From positions 40,227-104,226 of the forward strand of contig JAJDEN010000064.1 in the NCBI GenBank assembly GCA_029259775.1: a stretch of DNA of 64,000 bases, given 5' to 3'. Below are positions 47,569-56,076 of this stretch, piece by piece. A program made the position numbers and the translations under genes. Within the stretch, counting starts at the first letter, position 1. Every line of letters starts with the position of its first letter. The notes under the pieces were generated by a model. That model made no database searches. It was not told the DNA's origin and was given only the letters and a program-made list of their open reading frames with translations. This DNA comes from Planctomycetota bacterium (lineage in GTDB: Bacteria > Planctomycetota > PLA2 > JAEUHO01).

Positions 47569-49406
47569 CGGACCTCCCCCTTCGGCGCGGCATCGGTGGC
47601 AGCACCCACGTTCCAGTAGCGGAGGACGCGCTCGAGTACCTGCCGGACGGCGGGGCCGGCGACGGAGCCGCCAAAGCCGCCCGCGTCGTCTCGGATCTGC
47701 GCCAGGATCACGACGACGACCTGCGGGTCGTCTGCCGGCGCGTAGGCGGCCAGGCTGCAGTTGGCGAGCAGCACGCGCTCGCCGGCGATGGTGCCCCACT
47801 GCTGGGCCGTCGCGGTTTTCGCGGCGGCCGTGAAGCGCGCGCCGGCGAAGGCTGCCTTGGCGGTCCCGTCGGTGACGCACTGGGCGAGGCCCGCGCGCAC
47901 GACGGCGAGGTGCTCGGGCTTGCAGACGACAGCCCCCGGCGCGGCCGGACGATCGTCATCGAGGAAGAAGCGCGGCTGCACGATCCGTGCGTCCGCCCGC
48001 GCGAACGCCGCGAAGCTCGCGGCCATCTGGAGCGGCGTCACGCGGAAGCCCTGGCCGTAGGCGGCGCGGTGGGCGAGCCACCACGGCCACGCCTTGTCCT
48101 GCGTCGGCAAGGCGACGCGGGCGCCCCGCTCGTAGGGCAGGCCGCTGTCGGTGCCGTGCCCGCTGCGGGGAAACGTGCGCCGATAGAGCGCGCGCATGCG
48201 CTCGGTGCCCAAGCGATCGCCGAGAACGGCCGACCCCGTGTTGCTGCTCTGCGCGATCAGACGCTCGACCGTCCCGCGACCGACGTGGTGCGTGTCGCGG
48301 ATCACCTGCTTCTCGTGGCGGAGCAGGATGGACGCGGGCATCTCGAGTTCCTCGGCCGGCTGGACGACGCCGTGGCCGAGCGCCCAGCCGACCGTGAACG
48401 GCTTGAAGAAGCTGCCCGGCTCGTACAGGCCCTGGATTGCGACGTTGGCGTTGGCCGCCTCGGTGTTCGGATCGAAGTCGGGGCGGCAGGCCAGCGCCAG
48501 CACGTCGCCGGTGTGGGGGTCGAGCACGATGCCGCAGGAACTCTCGGGCTTCCACTGGTCGCGCATCTGATCCAGCGCCCGCTCGAGCGCGTGCTGGATC
48601 GTGATGTCGAGCGTCAGGCGCGCATCGCGCCCTGCGGTGGTCACGCGCGAGGCAAGGCCACGCTTGGCGTAGGCACGTCGGCGGCCGTCGCGGTAGACCG
48701 TGACCTTCTGCGCGGTGCCGTTCAGCACGTCATCGAAGGCCTGCTCGGCACCGGTCCCGAGTGCGTTCTCACGCGGCATCTGGCCCAGGACGTGGGCTGC
48801 GTAGCTGCCGTTGGGGTAGTGGCGGCCCTCGGCGGGGTGAACGACCACGCCGTACACACCCAGCTTGGCCTTGCGGCGGAGCGTGATGCGCGCGAGGTCG
48901 TCGATCCGCTCGACGACCGTGGGGTCATCGGTGAAGGGCACGAGTACGCGGTACTGGGGCAGCGGCTTCTTGTTCTCCTTGGCCCACACGTGCGCCTTGC
49001 GCAGCACCTCGTGGATCTCCCACGCGCGCGGCTCGCCGCCCAGCACGTCGGAGAGGACCAGCGAGAACGTGCGCGCGTCGCGGACCTGGCTCGGATCCAC
49101 GCCCAGGCGCCGTGCCGGCTTGGGCGAGGCCAGGACGGCACCGTGGCGATCGAGGAGACGACCGCGGCGCGGCGTGAACGTCCACGCGCTGTCGTGCTTC
49201 GACGCGGCTTCGGCGCGGAACTGCGCGGCGTCGACGAGCTGCAGCTGTCCGAGGCGGCCGAGGAGCAGAGCGAAGAGCAGCAGCAGCGTGCCGAACAGGA
49301 AGTTCATCCGGAAGCGGCGCACGGCCAGCAGCGTGCGGCGCATCTGCCCGGTCGCCCTCTTCGGCATCGTGTCCGGCGGTGCGGCCGTGGTCCGGGGCGA
49401 GCCCAT
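47565..49406 (-). CDS. ftsI: Class B penicillin-binding protein FtsI (septal transpeptidase)
   Basis: FtsI cross-links septal peptidoglycan together with FtsW. The 613-residue product has a cytoplasmic N-terminus, one membrane segment (about 34-52), a pedestal domain (about 75-255) and the transpeptidase. S332-x-x-K335 (EPGSFFKP) carries the acylated Ser and S387-S-N389 the second motif. The third motif, normally KTG, reads K530-T-A532 in AAKTATAQQW, an unusual substitution at a position where Gly is almost invariant. There is no PASTA domain. It starts at ATG 49406, overlapping the stop of the FtsL-like gene by one base. Confidence 0.93.
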
Positions 49407-49756
49407 CAGCGGCCCCCCTCGAAGTTGCGCCCCGTCACGAAGCCCGCGGGCAGCGCATCGGAGACACCCGCCCGCGGCGGGGTCGTGTCCGGCGCGTTGG
49501 CGTGGGGCTTGTCCTCGCTCGGACCTGCGCCCCCCGAAGGGGCGCCCAGATCGTGCTCGACGAGCAGGCGCCGCGGCGTGCGCGTGGCGTCGATGGCGCC
49601 GAGCAGGCGCTGGGCCTGACGCTCCAAGCGGATGCGGCGCTGCTCGAGCTGCCAGACGCGGCGTTGCATGCGGCGGGTCTCGCTGTGTTGGCAGACCGCG
49701 ACCAGCGCCGTGGATACGACGGCCAGCAGCACGGCACTGATCACAACGAAGCGCAT
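49406..49756 (-). CDS. ftsL: FtsL-like bitopic division protein
   Basis: The 116-residue product has one N-terminal membrane segment (about 3-22) followed by a basic coiled-coil stretch (about 27-58, rich in Arg, Gln and Leu) and a disordered Pro/Gly tail. This size and layout, and the position between rsmH and ftsI, fit FtsL, which pairs with FtsB and FtsQ in the divisome. Sequence conservation of FtsL is poor, so position is the main evidence. AGGAAGG upstream supports ATG 49756. Confidence 0.75.
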   Translation of the reverse strand: MRFVVISAVLLAVVSTALVAVCQHSETRRMQRRVWQLEQRRIRLERQAQRLLGAIDATRTPRRLLVEHDLGAPSGGAGPSEDKPHANAPDTTPPRAGVSDALPAGFVTGRNFEGGR

Positions 49757-49787
49757 CGACACCCTTCCTGCCCCCCATCGAGAGACA

Positions 49788-50702
49788 TCACGCCCCCACC
49801 TCGAAGGCGCGCAACCTCGTCGGGCGAGCCCGCGGGTTCCGACGCAGTTCCTCAGCTGTCGCACGAACCGGTTTTCGCGTGAGCACCTCGCCCTTGCCCG
49901 CGAGCTTGGCTTCGCGGAAGGCGACCTTGACGAGGCGTTCCTCGCCGCTCTGGAAGCAGAGGACGACGAGTCGTCCCCCGGGGGCGAGGGTCTCGATCGC
50001 GTGTCCGAGACCACGCTCGAGATGCAAGAGCTCTTCGTTCACTGCGATACGCAACGCCTGGAACGTGCGTGTCGCCGGATGATGGCGACGTCCGCGCAGG
50101 GCGTTCTGTTGTGCGACCTCACAGAGTTCCTTGATCGTCTGGATCGGACGCGCGCGGAGGATGCCTCGGACGACCGCGCGTGCACGCGGCTCCTCGCCAT
50201 ACTCCTGCAGGATGCGCACGAGCTCACGCTCCGAGGCGTGGTTCAGCAGGTACTGAGCCGTGATTGCCTCGTCATCGGTGGGATCGAAGCGCATATCGGG
50301 GACCTCCTCGTCCCCGCGGAACGAGAAGCCGCGCGACATGTCGTCGAGCTGCAGCGAAGAGACGCCGAGATCCAGCAGGATGCCCGAGGGCATCGGAAGC
50401 TGGTGGGCGGCCAGCACATCCTGCAGGTGCATGTAGGACGAGCGCACGAGCTGGACCCGCTCGCCGTACGGCGCCAGGCGTCGCTCGGCGTGCGCGAGGA
50501 TCTGCGGATCGCGATCGAGGCCGAGCAGGCGGATGCCCGCGTCGGCGTCGAGAAGAGCGGCCGCGTGGCCGCCCGCCCCCACCGTTCCATCGACGATGAG
50601 GCGCTCTTCCGTCAGAGGCTGCGCAAGCCCCAAGTAGTCCAGGACCTCCTGGACCATGACCGGTTCGTGGACGTGAGAAAGATCGTCGGAGCCCGGGGAC
50701 AT
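49788..50702 (-). CDS. rsmH: 16S rRNA (cytosine-1402-N4) methyltransferase RsmH
   Basis: RsmH methylates C1402 in the ribosomal P site using S-adenosylmethionine. The 304-residue product begins HVHEPVMVQEVLDYL, with the SAM-binding VDGTVGAGGHA, LDLGVSSLQLDD, DMRFDP and RTFQALRIAVNEEL blocks. The usual SFHSLEDR segment reads CFQSGEERLVK, a local divergence. It lies 7 nt after mraZ, as in most division clusters. Confidence 0.96.
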   Translation of the reverse strand: MSPGSDDLSHVHEPVMVQEVLDYLGLAQPLTEERLIVDGTVGAGGHAAALLDADAGIRLLGLDRDPQILAHAERRLAPYGERVQLVRSSYMHLQDVLAAHQLPMPSGILLDLGVSSLQLDDMSRGFSFRGDEEVPDMRFDPTDDEAITAQYLLNHASERELVRILQEYGEEPRARAVVRGILRARPIQTIKELCEVAQQNALRGRRHHPATRTFQALRIAVNEELLHLERGLGHAIETLAPGGRLVVLCFQSGEERLVKVAFREAKLAGKGEVLTRKPVRATAEELRRNPRARPTRLRAFEVGA

Positions 50703-50709
50703 CCCCGTC

Positions 50710-51147
50710 TCAGTTCGCCTCGGGCTTGGCGCCGGGCAGCGGCGGGGGCTTGATGGCCGCTCCGACCATCTCGTCCCACCATGCGGGGTGCCAGAGCTCG
50801 AGGTATGTGTTCATGCCCGCCACACGCACGACGCCGTCCGGGAAGTACTCGAGGAACTTCTTCGGGAGGGTCACGCGGCCGGGGCCCTTCAGCTCGATCC
50901 GCTCGGCGCTCTGGAAGAAGAGCCGGCGGGCCTGCTGGGCCCCTTCGAAGCGGTTGGGCGTCTGCCCGGCGGCCATCCGCTCGAATACACTCGAGGGATA
51001 GGCCTCCAGGCAGGGGAGCTCGCTGCTGGGGACGACGTACAGGCAGCCCGCGCTCTCGGCCTGGATCACGGCCGCGAAAGCCGAGGGGATCACGACCCGA
51101 TCCTTGGGATCGAGCCTGTGGTCCTTGTGACCTGTGAAGAGGAGCAT
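50710..51147 (-). CDS. mraZ: Transcription regulator MraZ
   Basis: MraZ represses the division and cell-wall operon by binding repeats near its own promoter. The 145-residue product holds two SpoVT-AbrB-like halves, LDPKDRVVIPSAF and IELKGPGRVTLPKKFLEYF. ATG 51147 matches the family start; the frame continues upstream to 51192 without homology. It is the first gene of the cluster. Confidence 0.93.
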   Translation of the reverse strand: MLLFTGHKDHRLDPKDRVVIPSAFAAVIQAESAGCLYVVPSSELPCLEAYPSSVFERMAAGQTPNRFEGAQQARRLFFQSAERIELKGPGRVTLPKKFLEYFPDGVVRVAGMNTYLELWHPAWWDEMVGAAIKPPPLPGAKPEAN

Positions 51148-51200
51148 TCCGAAACCGCCAGTTCCCACCCGAATGGGCCTGCGTGCCAGCAAGTGTCCGG

Positions 51201-51229
51201 AATGTACACCTTATGACACCAGGTGACAA
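51201..51229 (-). promoter_or_regulatory. Sigma70-like promoter of the mraZ operon
   Basis: On the minus strand TTGTCA (51229-51224) and TACATT (51206-51201) are separated by 17 bp. Transcription would start about 46 nt ahead of the mraZ ATG. I could not see a convincing set of MraZ boxes. Confidence 0.55.
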
Positions 51230-51569
51230 TCCCGAAAATGCGGGCCGCACTGCCGCCCCAAGTGCCTACAAAACAGTAAGTTACGTCACCTAACGCGAGG
51301 CGAAGGCGGGCCCTCGGCGCCCTGTCGGCTGTGGAATCCCTGTGGAAAGCGGTCCAGAGGGCCCCATTTCTTGCCGATCAGTGCCTCCGCAGGTCATCAG
51401 GTGGCAAGTTGCCGGCTCCGGGGGGCCCGCGTGTCACGCCGGAGCGCCCTGGCCCCCCATCGGGGCGGTTGGGCCGCTGCCGGGGCTCCAGCGGGAGCCT
51501 CCTGGCGAGATCCGGGGCGGCTCCCGGCTTCTGTGCAGCGGGCGGAGTGCGCCTCGTAGGATGTGCCCC

Positions 51570-51698
51570 GCGCTGCCCCGAGGACGGTCACGACCTGGAG
51601 GGTCGGTGGCCTCGAACCGGGTCAGGTCCGGAAGGAAGCAGCCCTAAGAGATACCTCTCGATGTCTCTGGGCCCCCGTGGCCGTCCTCGGCGTAGCGC
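51570..51698 (+). ncRNA. ffs: Signal recognition particle RNA (4.5S type)
   Basis: The universally conserved apical part GGTCAGGTCCGGAAGGAAGC is present at 51620-51639, with the GGAA tetraloop and Ffh-binding internal loops. The ends pair: 51570-51587 (gcgctgccccgaggacgg) is nearly complementary to 51681-51698. A TAGGAT hexamer at 51557-51562 is well placed as a -10 box for a start at 51570. Length (about 129 nt) suits the small bacterial form; exact ends are approximate. Confidence 0.93.
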
Positions 51699-51773
51699 AA
51701 CGCCCAAGCTCACGTCTGGCGATTCACCTCTGGTGGCCATGGCCGCCCGCGAGCGGCCGGCGCCTCGGGCCCG

Positions 51774-52868
51774 TCAACTCAAGACGGGCCCGGCCCCCAG
51801 GTCGCGCAGGCGGTCGAGCCCAGCGTCGGGACCGATGCTCACCAGCACGGAGCGCTCCTTCATCACGAGGTCGGGCCCCGGGTTGAAGTGGCGCGTGCCG
51901 TCCGCGTCGATCACCGCGACCAGCATCACGCCGAAGTCGCGCCGGATCGGGGAGTCCTTGAGGGCCATGCCGATGAGGGGCGACCCAGGCCCCACCGGCA
52001 CCTCGTCGAGTTGCACCCCCACCTGCTTGAGCCCATCTTCACCGCCGGCGGCCGCGAGGTTGAACACCTGGGCCAGGTGCGGCGAGAGGATCTGCCGCGC
52101 CATGTGGGTCGCGCCGATGCTGTAGGGCGAGACCACGTAGTTCGCGCCGGCACGCAGCAGCTTGCTCTCGGCGCGGCGGTCGCGAGCCAGGGCCACGATC
52201 GGGATCTTGGGCGCCAACTCGCGCGCACTGAGGATCACGTACACGTTCTCGGCATCGGTGGGCAGGGTGCAGAGCAGGGCGCGGGCGCGACCGATACCTG
52301 CTCTGTCGAGGGCCTCCTCTTCGGTGGCGTCGGCGATCATGCCGAGCATGTCGTCGTCTTCCGCTTGCTCGATCACCAGGGGGTCTGAGTCGATCACGAC
52401 GAGGGCAACGCCCTTCCCCATGATCTCTGCCCCCGTGATCTGCCCGAATCGGCCGTAGCCGCACAGGATCAGGTGATTGTCGACTGCGTTGATCTCGCGT
52501 TCCATGCGCCTTCTCCCGAAGACTTCGCCGACACGACCGGCCACGAGGGCGGCGGCGAGCGTGGAGATGGTGAGCGAGAACACGCCCACCCCAACCACGA
52601 TGTAGATGATCCCGAACAGGCGACCGGCGTCCGAATCGACGAGGTCACCGAAGCCGACGGTGCTGACGGTGATGATGGCCATGTACAGCGCATCGATCAG
52701 GCTGATGTCGCCCGCGCCGACGATCCAGTAGCCCACCATGCCGAAGAGGATGACGCCGACGACGGCCCAGGCCATCGAGCGCGGGCTGCGGGCACCCAGC
52801 CACGACATCACCGCACTCTCGAGAGCGGCGCCCTTCGACTTCGGTCCTTTGGTCGGCCACCAGCGCAT
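51774..52868 (-). CDS. Potassium channel with RCK (TrkA-N and TrkA-C) domains
   Basis: The 364-residue product is a two-TM ligand-gated K+ channel subunit like MthK. Membrane segments (about 33-52 and 83-108) flank the pore helix and the selectivity filter T70-V-G-F-G-D75. An RCK-N domain follows (from NHLILCGYGRFGQ near 132, a nucleotide-binding fold) and a TrkA-C domain (about 285-360). It should form tetramers gated by ions or nucleotides. It is convergent with the SRP RNA gene. Confidence 0.92.
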   Translation of the reverse strand: MRWWPTKGPKSKGAALESAVMSWLGARSPRSMAWAVVGVILFGMVGYWIVGAGDISLIDALYMAIITVSTVGFGDLVDSDAGRLFGIIYIVVGVGVFSLTISTLAAALVAGRVGEVFGRRRMEREINAVDNHLILCGYGRFGQITGAEIMGKGVALVVIDSDPLVIEQAEDDDMLGMIADATEEEALDRAGIGRARALLCTLPTDAENVYVILSARELAPKIPIVALARDRRAESKLLRAGANYVVSPYSIGATHMARQILSPHLAQVFNLAAAGGEDGLKQVGVQLDEVPVGPGSPLIGMALKDSPIRRDFGVMLVAVIDADGTRHFNPGPDLVMKERSVLVSIGPDAGLDRLRDLGAGPVLS

Positions 52869-52925
52869 GGCGGGAGTATCGCTGCGCGCGGCCCGGGGCG
52901 GAAGGGCTTTGCCTCAGGGCGAAGG

Positions 52926-53015
52926 TGGCGGAGAGGACAGGATTTGAACCTGCGACCCGCTTTCACGAGTACACGCTTTCCAAGCGCGCGCCTTAGACCA
53001 CTCGGCCACCTCTCC
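52926..53015 (-). tRNA. tRNA-Ser (anticodon GGA)
   Basis: On the minus strand the acceptor arms GGAGAGG and CCTCTCC pair, the anticodon loop reads CTTGGAAAG, the T-arm contains GGTTCAAATCC, and a long variable arm is present as expected for serine. The 3' CCA is encoded (52926-52928). It decodes UCC and UCU. Confidence 0.95.
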
Positions 53016-53146
53016 ACGCGTGCCGTAACGGCAGTCCGGAAGGATAGCCCTCAGCCCGTGGCCGAGCGCAGATTGCTGGAGAGGGAGTTTGGGGACCGCC
53101 CGTCAGGGCCGTCTCCGTGCCTGGGGCAGGAGAGGCCCTGTGGCCC

Positions 53147-53190
53147 GTAGGGGCGGCCTGAGCGACGGCGGAGCCGGAGCGGTTGGCCGC
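53147..53190. repeat. GTAGGGGC-family repeat
   Basis: The core gtaggggcggcctgagcgac and the following gagccggag block recur with small changes at 61231-61271. Confidence 0.75.
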
Positions 53191-53230
53191 CGACGACCCT
53201 CGCGGGCGCGTGTCCGTGCCCGTGCCGGCG

Positions 53231-53257
53231 TCCGTGTCCGTGTCCGTGTCCGTGTCC
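53231..53257. repeat. TCCGTG tandem hexamer
   Basis: Four and a half direct copies of TCCGTG, a simple-sequence tract prone to length change. Confidence 0.9.
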
Positions 53258-53404
53258 AGAGGGCGTGGCGTCACGCCAGGGGCCGGTTCCGCGTGACGCT
53301 ACGCACGAGCGTCAGCTCGTGCAGGTTCGTGATCACACGCCCGGTGTATCGGAGCGGGTCCCGCGCGGACCGTGCGGGCGTGGCCCGCCGGGCCGCGTGG
53401 GGCG

Positions 53405-54925
53405 CTACGGGCCTCGCCGGTAGAGCCCCGAGCCCGCGGTGTCGACGTTGGCCCGGAACAGGGCGACGTCGTTCGCCGTAATCCCCTCGAAGTCGGTCGC
53501 GAAGCTGCCGAAGATGTCGCCGTCGGGCGTCGCCATGCCGGGCTCGGCCAGCACGAAGGTGCCCGCGCTGACGCTCCACAGCACCTGGCTTGTGCCGCCG
53601 AACGACTGGGCGAAGAGGGTCGATCCGTTGCGCGAGACCTCGCTGTAGGGCTGCCCGCTGGCCGGAGCCGCCGTCGTCAAGCCGACCCAAGCCGAGGGGA
53701 CGAACCCGCCATTGAAGGCGCTGACGTTCGAGCTGTCGGGGTCGAGGTTCCCGTTGCCGGCCCCAAGGACCCGGTAGACCGCTTCCGAGGCGCTGCCCGA
53801 GCCGCCGACCACGCTGACGTGGATGCCCGGGAAGATGCAGCTCTTGGCTGCGTGCAAGGTGTCGATCGTACCGATCGTGCCCATCCCGGTCTGCGGCGCG
53901 GTGTCGCCGGTGCGGGCAAGCACCGTCCAGGGGTTGATCATGTTGAGGGGCTCGTAGAGCATCATCACGTCGTCGATGCCGCCGGCGTTGCCCTGGGCCA
54001 CCCACACGACCTGACCACTTGTGAACGTCACGAAACTGCCGCCCTTGAAGGCATCGGTCACCGAGCCGCTGGTGGGCAGCGGATCACCGGTGCCGAAGAA
54101 CTCGACGTTGAGCCCCGGCCCGCGGACCAGCATCCGCTCGAGCACGCCCGTGCTGGCCGTGACCACGTAGGCGAAGATCGAACCAGCCGAATCCACCGTG
54201 AACGCGTCGATCGAGATGATCGTGCCGCCGCCGCGGTCCACACCGAGCGGATCGCCGAAACCGGCACGCCGCGTCAGGCCCGTGCCGTCCTTGCCGACGC
54301 TGTACAGATTGATGTCCGTGCCGTCGTCCTCGCCCAGGAACCAGAGCGCGCCATCGGAGGTCTTGCACGCCGAGGAGAGCACGAACGCCGTCAGGTCGCC
54401 GACGCCGCCGACCCCCGTGAGGTCGTCGTGGTGGAAGATCACACCGGTCTTGGCGGACGCCACACCGCCCGAGACGCTCGCCGAGAGCACGCCGAAGGTC
54501 ACGCCGCCGGCGTCCCCCGTGATCAAGACGAACGCCAGGACCGTGCCGTCATCGCAGATCCACGTCGCCAAGATGTCGTCGATGGTCCCGCCGCCGGGGC
54601 TGAGCGCCAGGTCACCGATCGCGAAGACGGGCACGATCGTCGGGACGTCGTCCGGTTCGGCGACGTAGAGCACCTCGGGCAGGCTGCCGTCGGTCGTGGG
54701 AAGCACGAAAGCGCAGTAGCCGCCCTCGGCCGCGGCCATGACCGGCTGCGCGGGAATCGCCAGGAAGACGCCGGCCGTGCCCGGGGCGGGGGCACCTTCG
54801 AGCGCCATCAGACGCAGGGTGCCCGGGGCCCCCTCGGGGCCGTCGCCGCCGCCTCCGCCGCCCCCGCAGGCGACGAGGCTGGTCAGGAGGACGAGGGCGA
54901 AGACGAACGACGTGACGCGCTGCAT
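53405..54925 (-). CDS. Lipoprotein of unknown function, beta-propeller-like
   Basis: The 506-residue product has a lipoprotein signal (LVAC, Cys 20) directly followed by a run of seven Gly. The rest is beta-rich with repeated short elements (GDPLGVDRGGG, GDPLPTSGS, FVLPTTDGSLP, ATSTGVLE-like turns) spaced along the chain, as in propeller-like secreted proteins. I cannot name a family. ATG 54925 has GGAGAG 5 nt upstream. The neighbours give no clue to function. Confidence 0.7.
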   Translation of the reverse strand: MQRVTSFVFALVLLTSLVACGGGGGGGDGPEGAPGTLRLMALEGAPAPGTAGVFLAIPAQPVMAAAEGGYCAFVLPTTDGSLPEVLYVAEPDDVPTIVPVFAIGDLALSPGGGTIDDILATWICDDGTVLAFVLITGDAGGVTFGVLSASVSGGVASAKTGVIFHHDDLTGVGGVGDLTAFVLSSACKTSDGALWFLGEDDGTDINLYSVGKDGTGLTRRAGFGDPLGVDRGGGTIISIDAFTVDSAGSIFAYVVTASTGVLERMLVRGPGLNVEFFGTGDPLPTSGSVTDAFKGGSFVTFTSGQVVWVAQGNAGGIDDVMMLYEPLNMINPWTVLARTGDTAPQTGMGTIGTIDTLHAAKSCIFPGIHVSVVGGSGSASEAVYRVLGAGNGNLDPDSSNVSAFNGGFVPSAWVGLTTAAPASGQPYSEVSRNGSTLFAQSFGGTSQVLWSVSAGTFVLAEPGMATPDGDIFGSFATDFEGITANDVALFRANVDTAGSGLYRRGP

Positions 54926-55042
54926 GGACTCTCCGGGGGCGTACGGATGCCATAGGCGGCACCCCTCAGGGCCCGGACAGGAGAACCGCACCTGCTGCCC
55001 CCCGCAAGGGGAGCAACAAGGCCTATCGCACGGAATTCACTC

Positions 55043-56074
55043 CTAGCGAAGTGACTCGACGATTTCGTCCATCTTGTCGCGACTCGGCCGGAGCTTGTCG
55101 ATCGGCAGGTTCCAGAGCGGATCGGCCGGCATGTCCATGTCGTCCTGGAGCGACTCGCGCTCCGGGTTCACGTACATGAGGCCCGTGAAGAACTCGTCGT
55201 CGTTCTGGTGGTCGGACGCGAGAAGCTTGAGCGCCGCCGCCTTGTCGCGCGGATCATGGTTCGTGTTCTCGAGCGGCTTGACCCAGACCGAGCCGCCACC
55301 GGGCATCGGGACGGCGACGCGATCGTCGTTGAAGTCGACGTTTGGCGTGTCCCAGCCGGGAACGAAGCCGACCTCGTGGATGGGACCCTCGTGGTCCCGA
55401 CCCCAGTCGTAGGACTTGGTCGAGCCCTCGTGGTTGTTGAAGGTCACGCACGGGCTCATGACGTCGAGCATGCACGTGCCGCCGAAGGCAATGGCCGCCT
55501 TCAGGATCTGCAGCAGCTGCTTGCGGTCGGCCGAGAACGAGCGCGCGACGAAGCCGCAACCGAGTTCGATGGCCATCGTGCAGAGGTCGATCGCGGGCAG
55601 GTCGTTGACCGTACCGTTCTTGAGCTTGGCGCCTTCGTCCGCCGTGGCGCTGAACTGGCCCTTCGTCAGGCCGTAGACGCCGTTGTTCTCGACGATGTAG
55701 ATCAGCGGGACATTGCGACGCATGAGGTGGACGAACTGACCCATGCCGATCGAGGCGGTGTCGCCGTCGCCGGAGATGCCGATGTTGACGAGCTTGCGGT
55801 TGGCCAGGGCGGCGCCCGTGGCGACGGCCGGCATGCGGCCGTGCACGGAGTTGAAGCCCCAGGCCTGGTTCAGGAAGTACGCCGGTGTCTTCGACGAGCA
55901 GCCGATACCGGAGAGCTTCGCGACCATGTGCGGCTCGACGCCCATCTCGTAGAAAGCCGAGATGATCGTGTTGGTGATGACATCGTGCCCACAGCCCTTG
56001 CAGAGCGTGGAGACGCCACCCTTGTACTCCTGGACGGACAAGCCGATGTGGTTGGTCTTCGGTGCGGCGCCCAT
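55043..56074 (-). CDS. korB: 2-oxoacid:ferredoxin oxidoreductase beta subunit (KorB)
   Basis: The beta subunit binds thiamine pyrophosphate and, with KorA, converts 2-oxoglutarate (or another 2-oxoacid) plus CoA to acyl-CoA, CO2 and reduced ferredoxin. The 343-residue product has STLCKGCGHD, SGIGCSS, VHGRMPAVATGAALAN and the TPP segment GISGDGDTASIG...NNGVYGLTKGQ. It lies 2 nt after korA. Substrate choice of 2-oxoglutarate is inferred from overall similarity to KorB. Confidence 0.93.
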   Translation of the reverse strand: MGAAPKTNHIGLSVQEYKGGVSTLCKGCGHDVITNTIISAFYEMGVEPHMVAKLSGIGCSSKTPAYFLNQAWGFNSVHGRMPAVATGAALANRKLVNIGISGDGDTASIGMGQFVHLMRRNVPLIYIVENNGVYGLTKGQFSATADEGAKLKNGTVNDLPAIDLCTMAIELGCGFVARSFSADRKQLLQILKAAIAFGGTCMLDVMSPCVTFNNHEGSTKSYDWGRDHEGPIHEVGFVPGWDTPNVDFNDDRVAVPMPGGGSVWVKPLENTNHDPRDKAAALKLLASDHQNDDEFFTGLMYVNPERESLQDDMDMPADPLWNLPIDKLRPSRDKMDEIVESLR

Positions 56075-56076
56075 GA

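Larger units (their letters stand above)
53016..53404. other. 389-bp intergenic region with simple and dispersed repeats
   Basis: No gene is visible. It contains a GTAGGGGC-family element at 53147-53190, which resembles 61231-61271 (shared gagcgacggcg then agccggag), and a tandem TCCGTG hexamer at 53231-53257. Confidence 0.6.

Noticed and set aside
51148..51200. MraZ-binding boxes upstream of mraZ
   Set aside because: Only one TGGGA-like element is visible; the expected 10-bp-spaced series is not.
53231..53257. CRISPR-like tandem repeat
   Set aside because: It is a simple TCCGTG hexamer without spacers.
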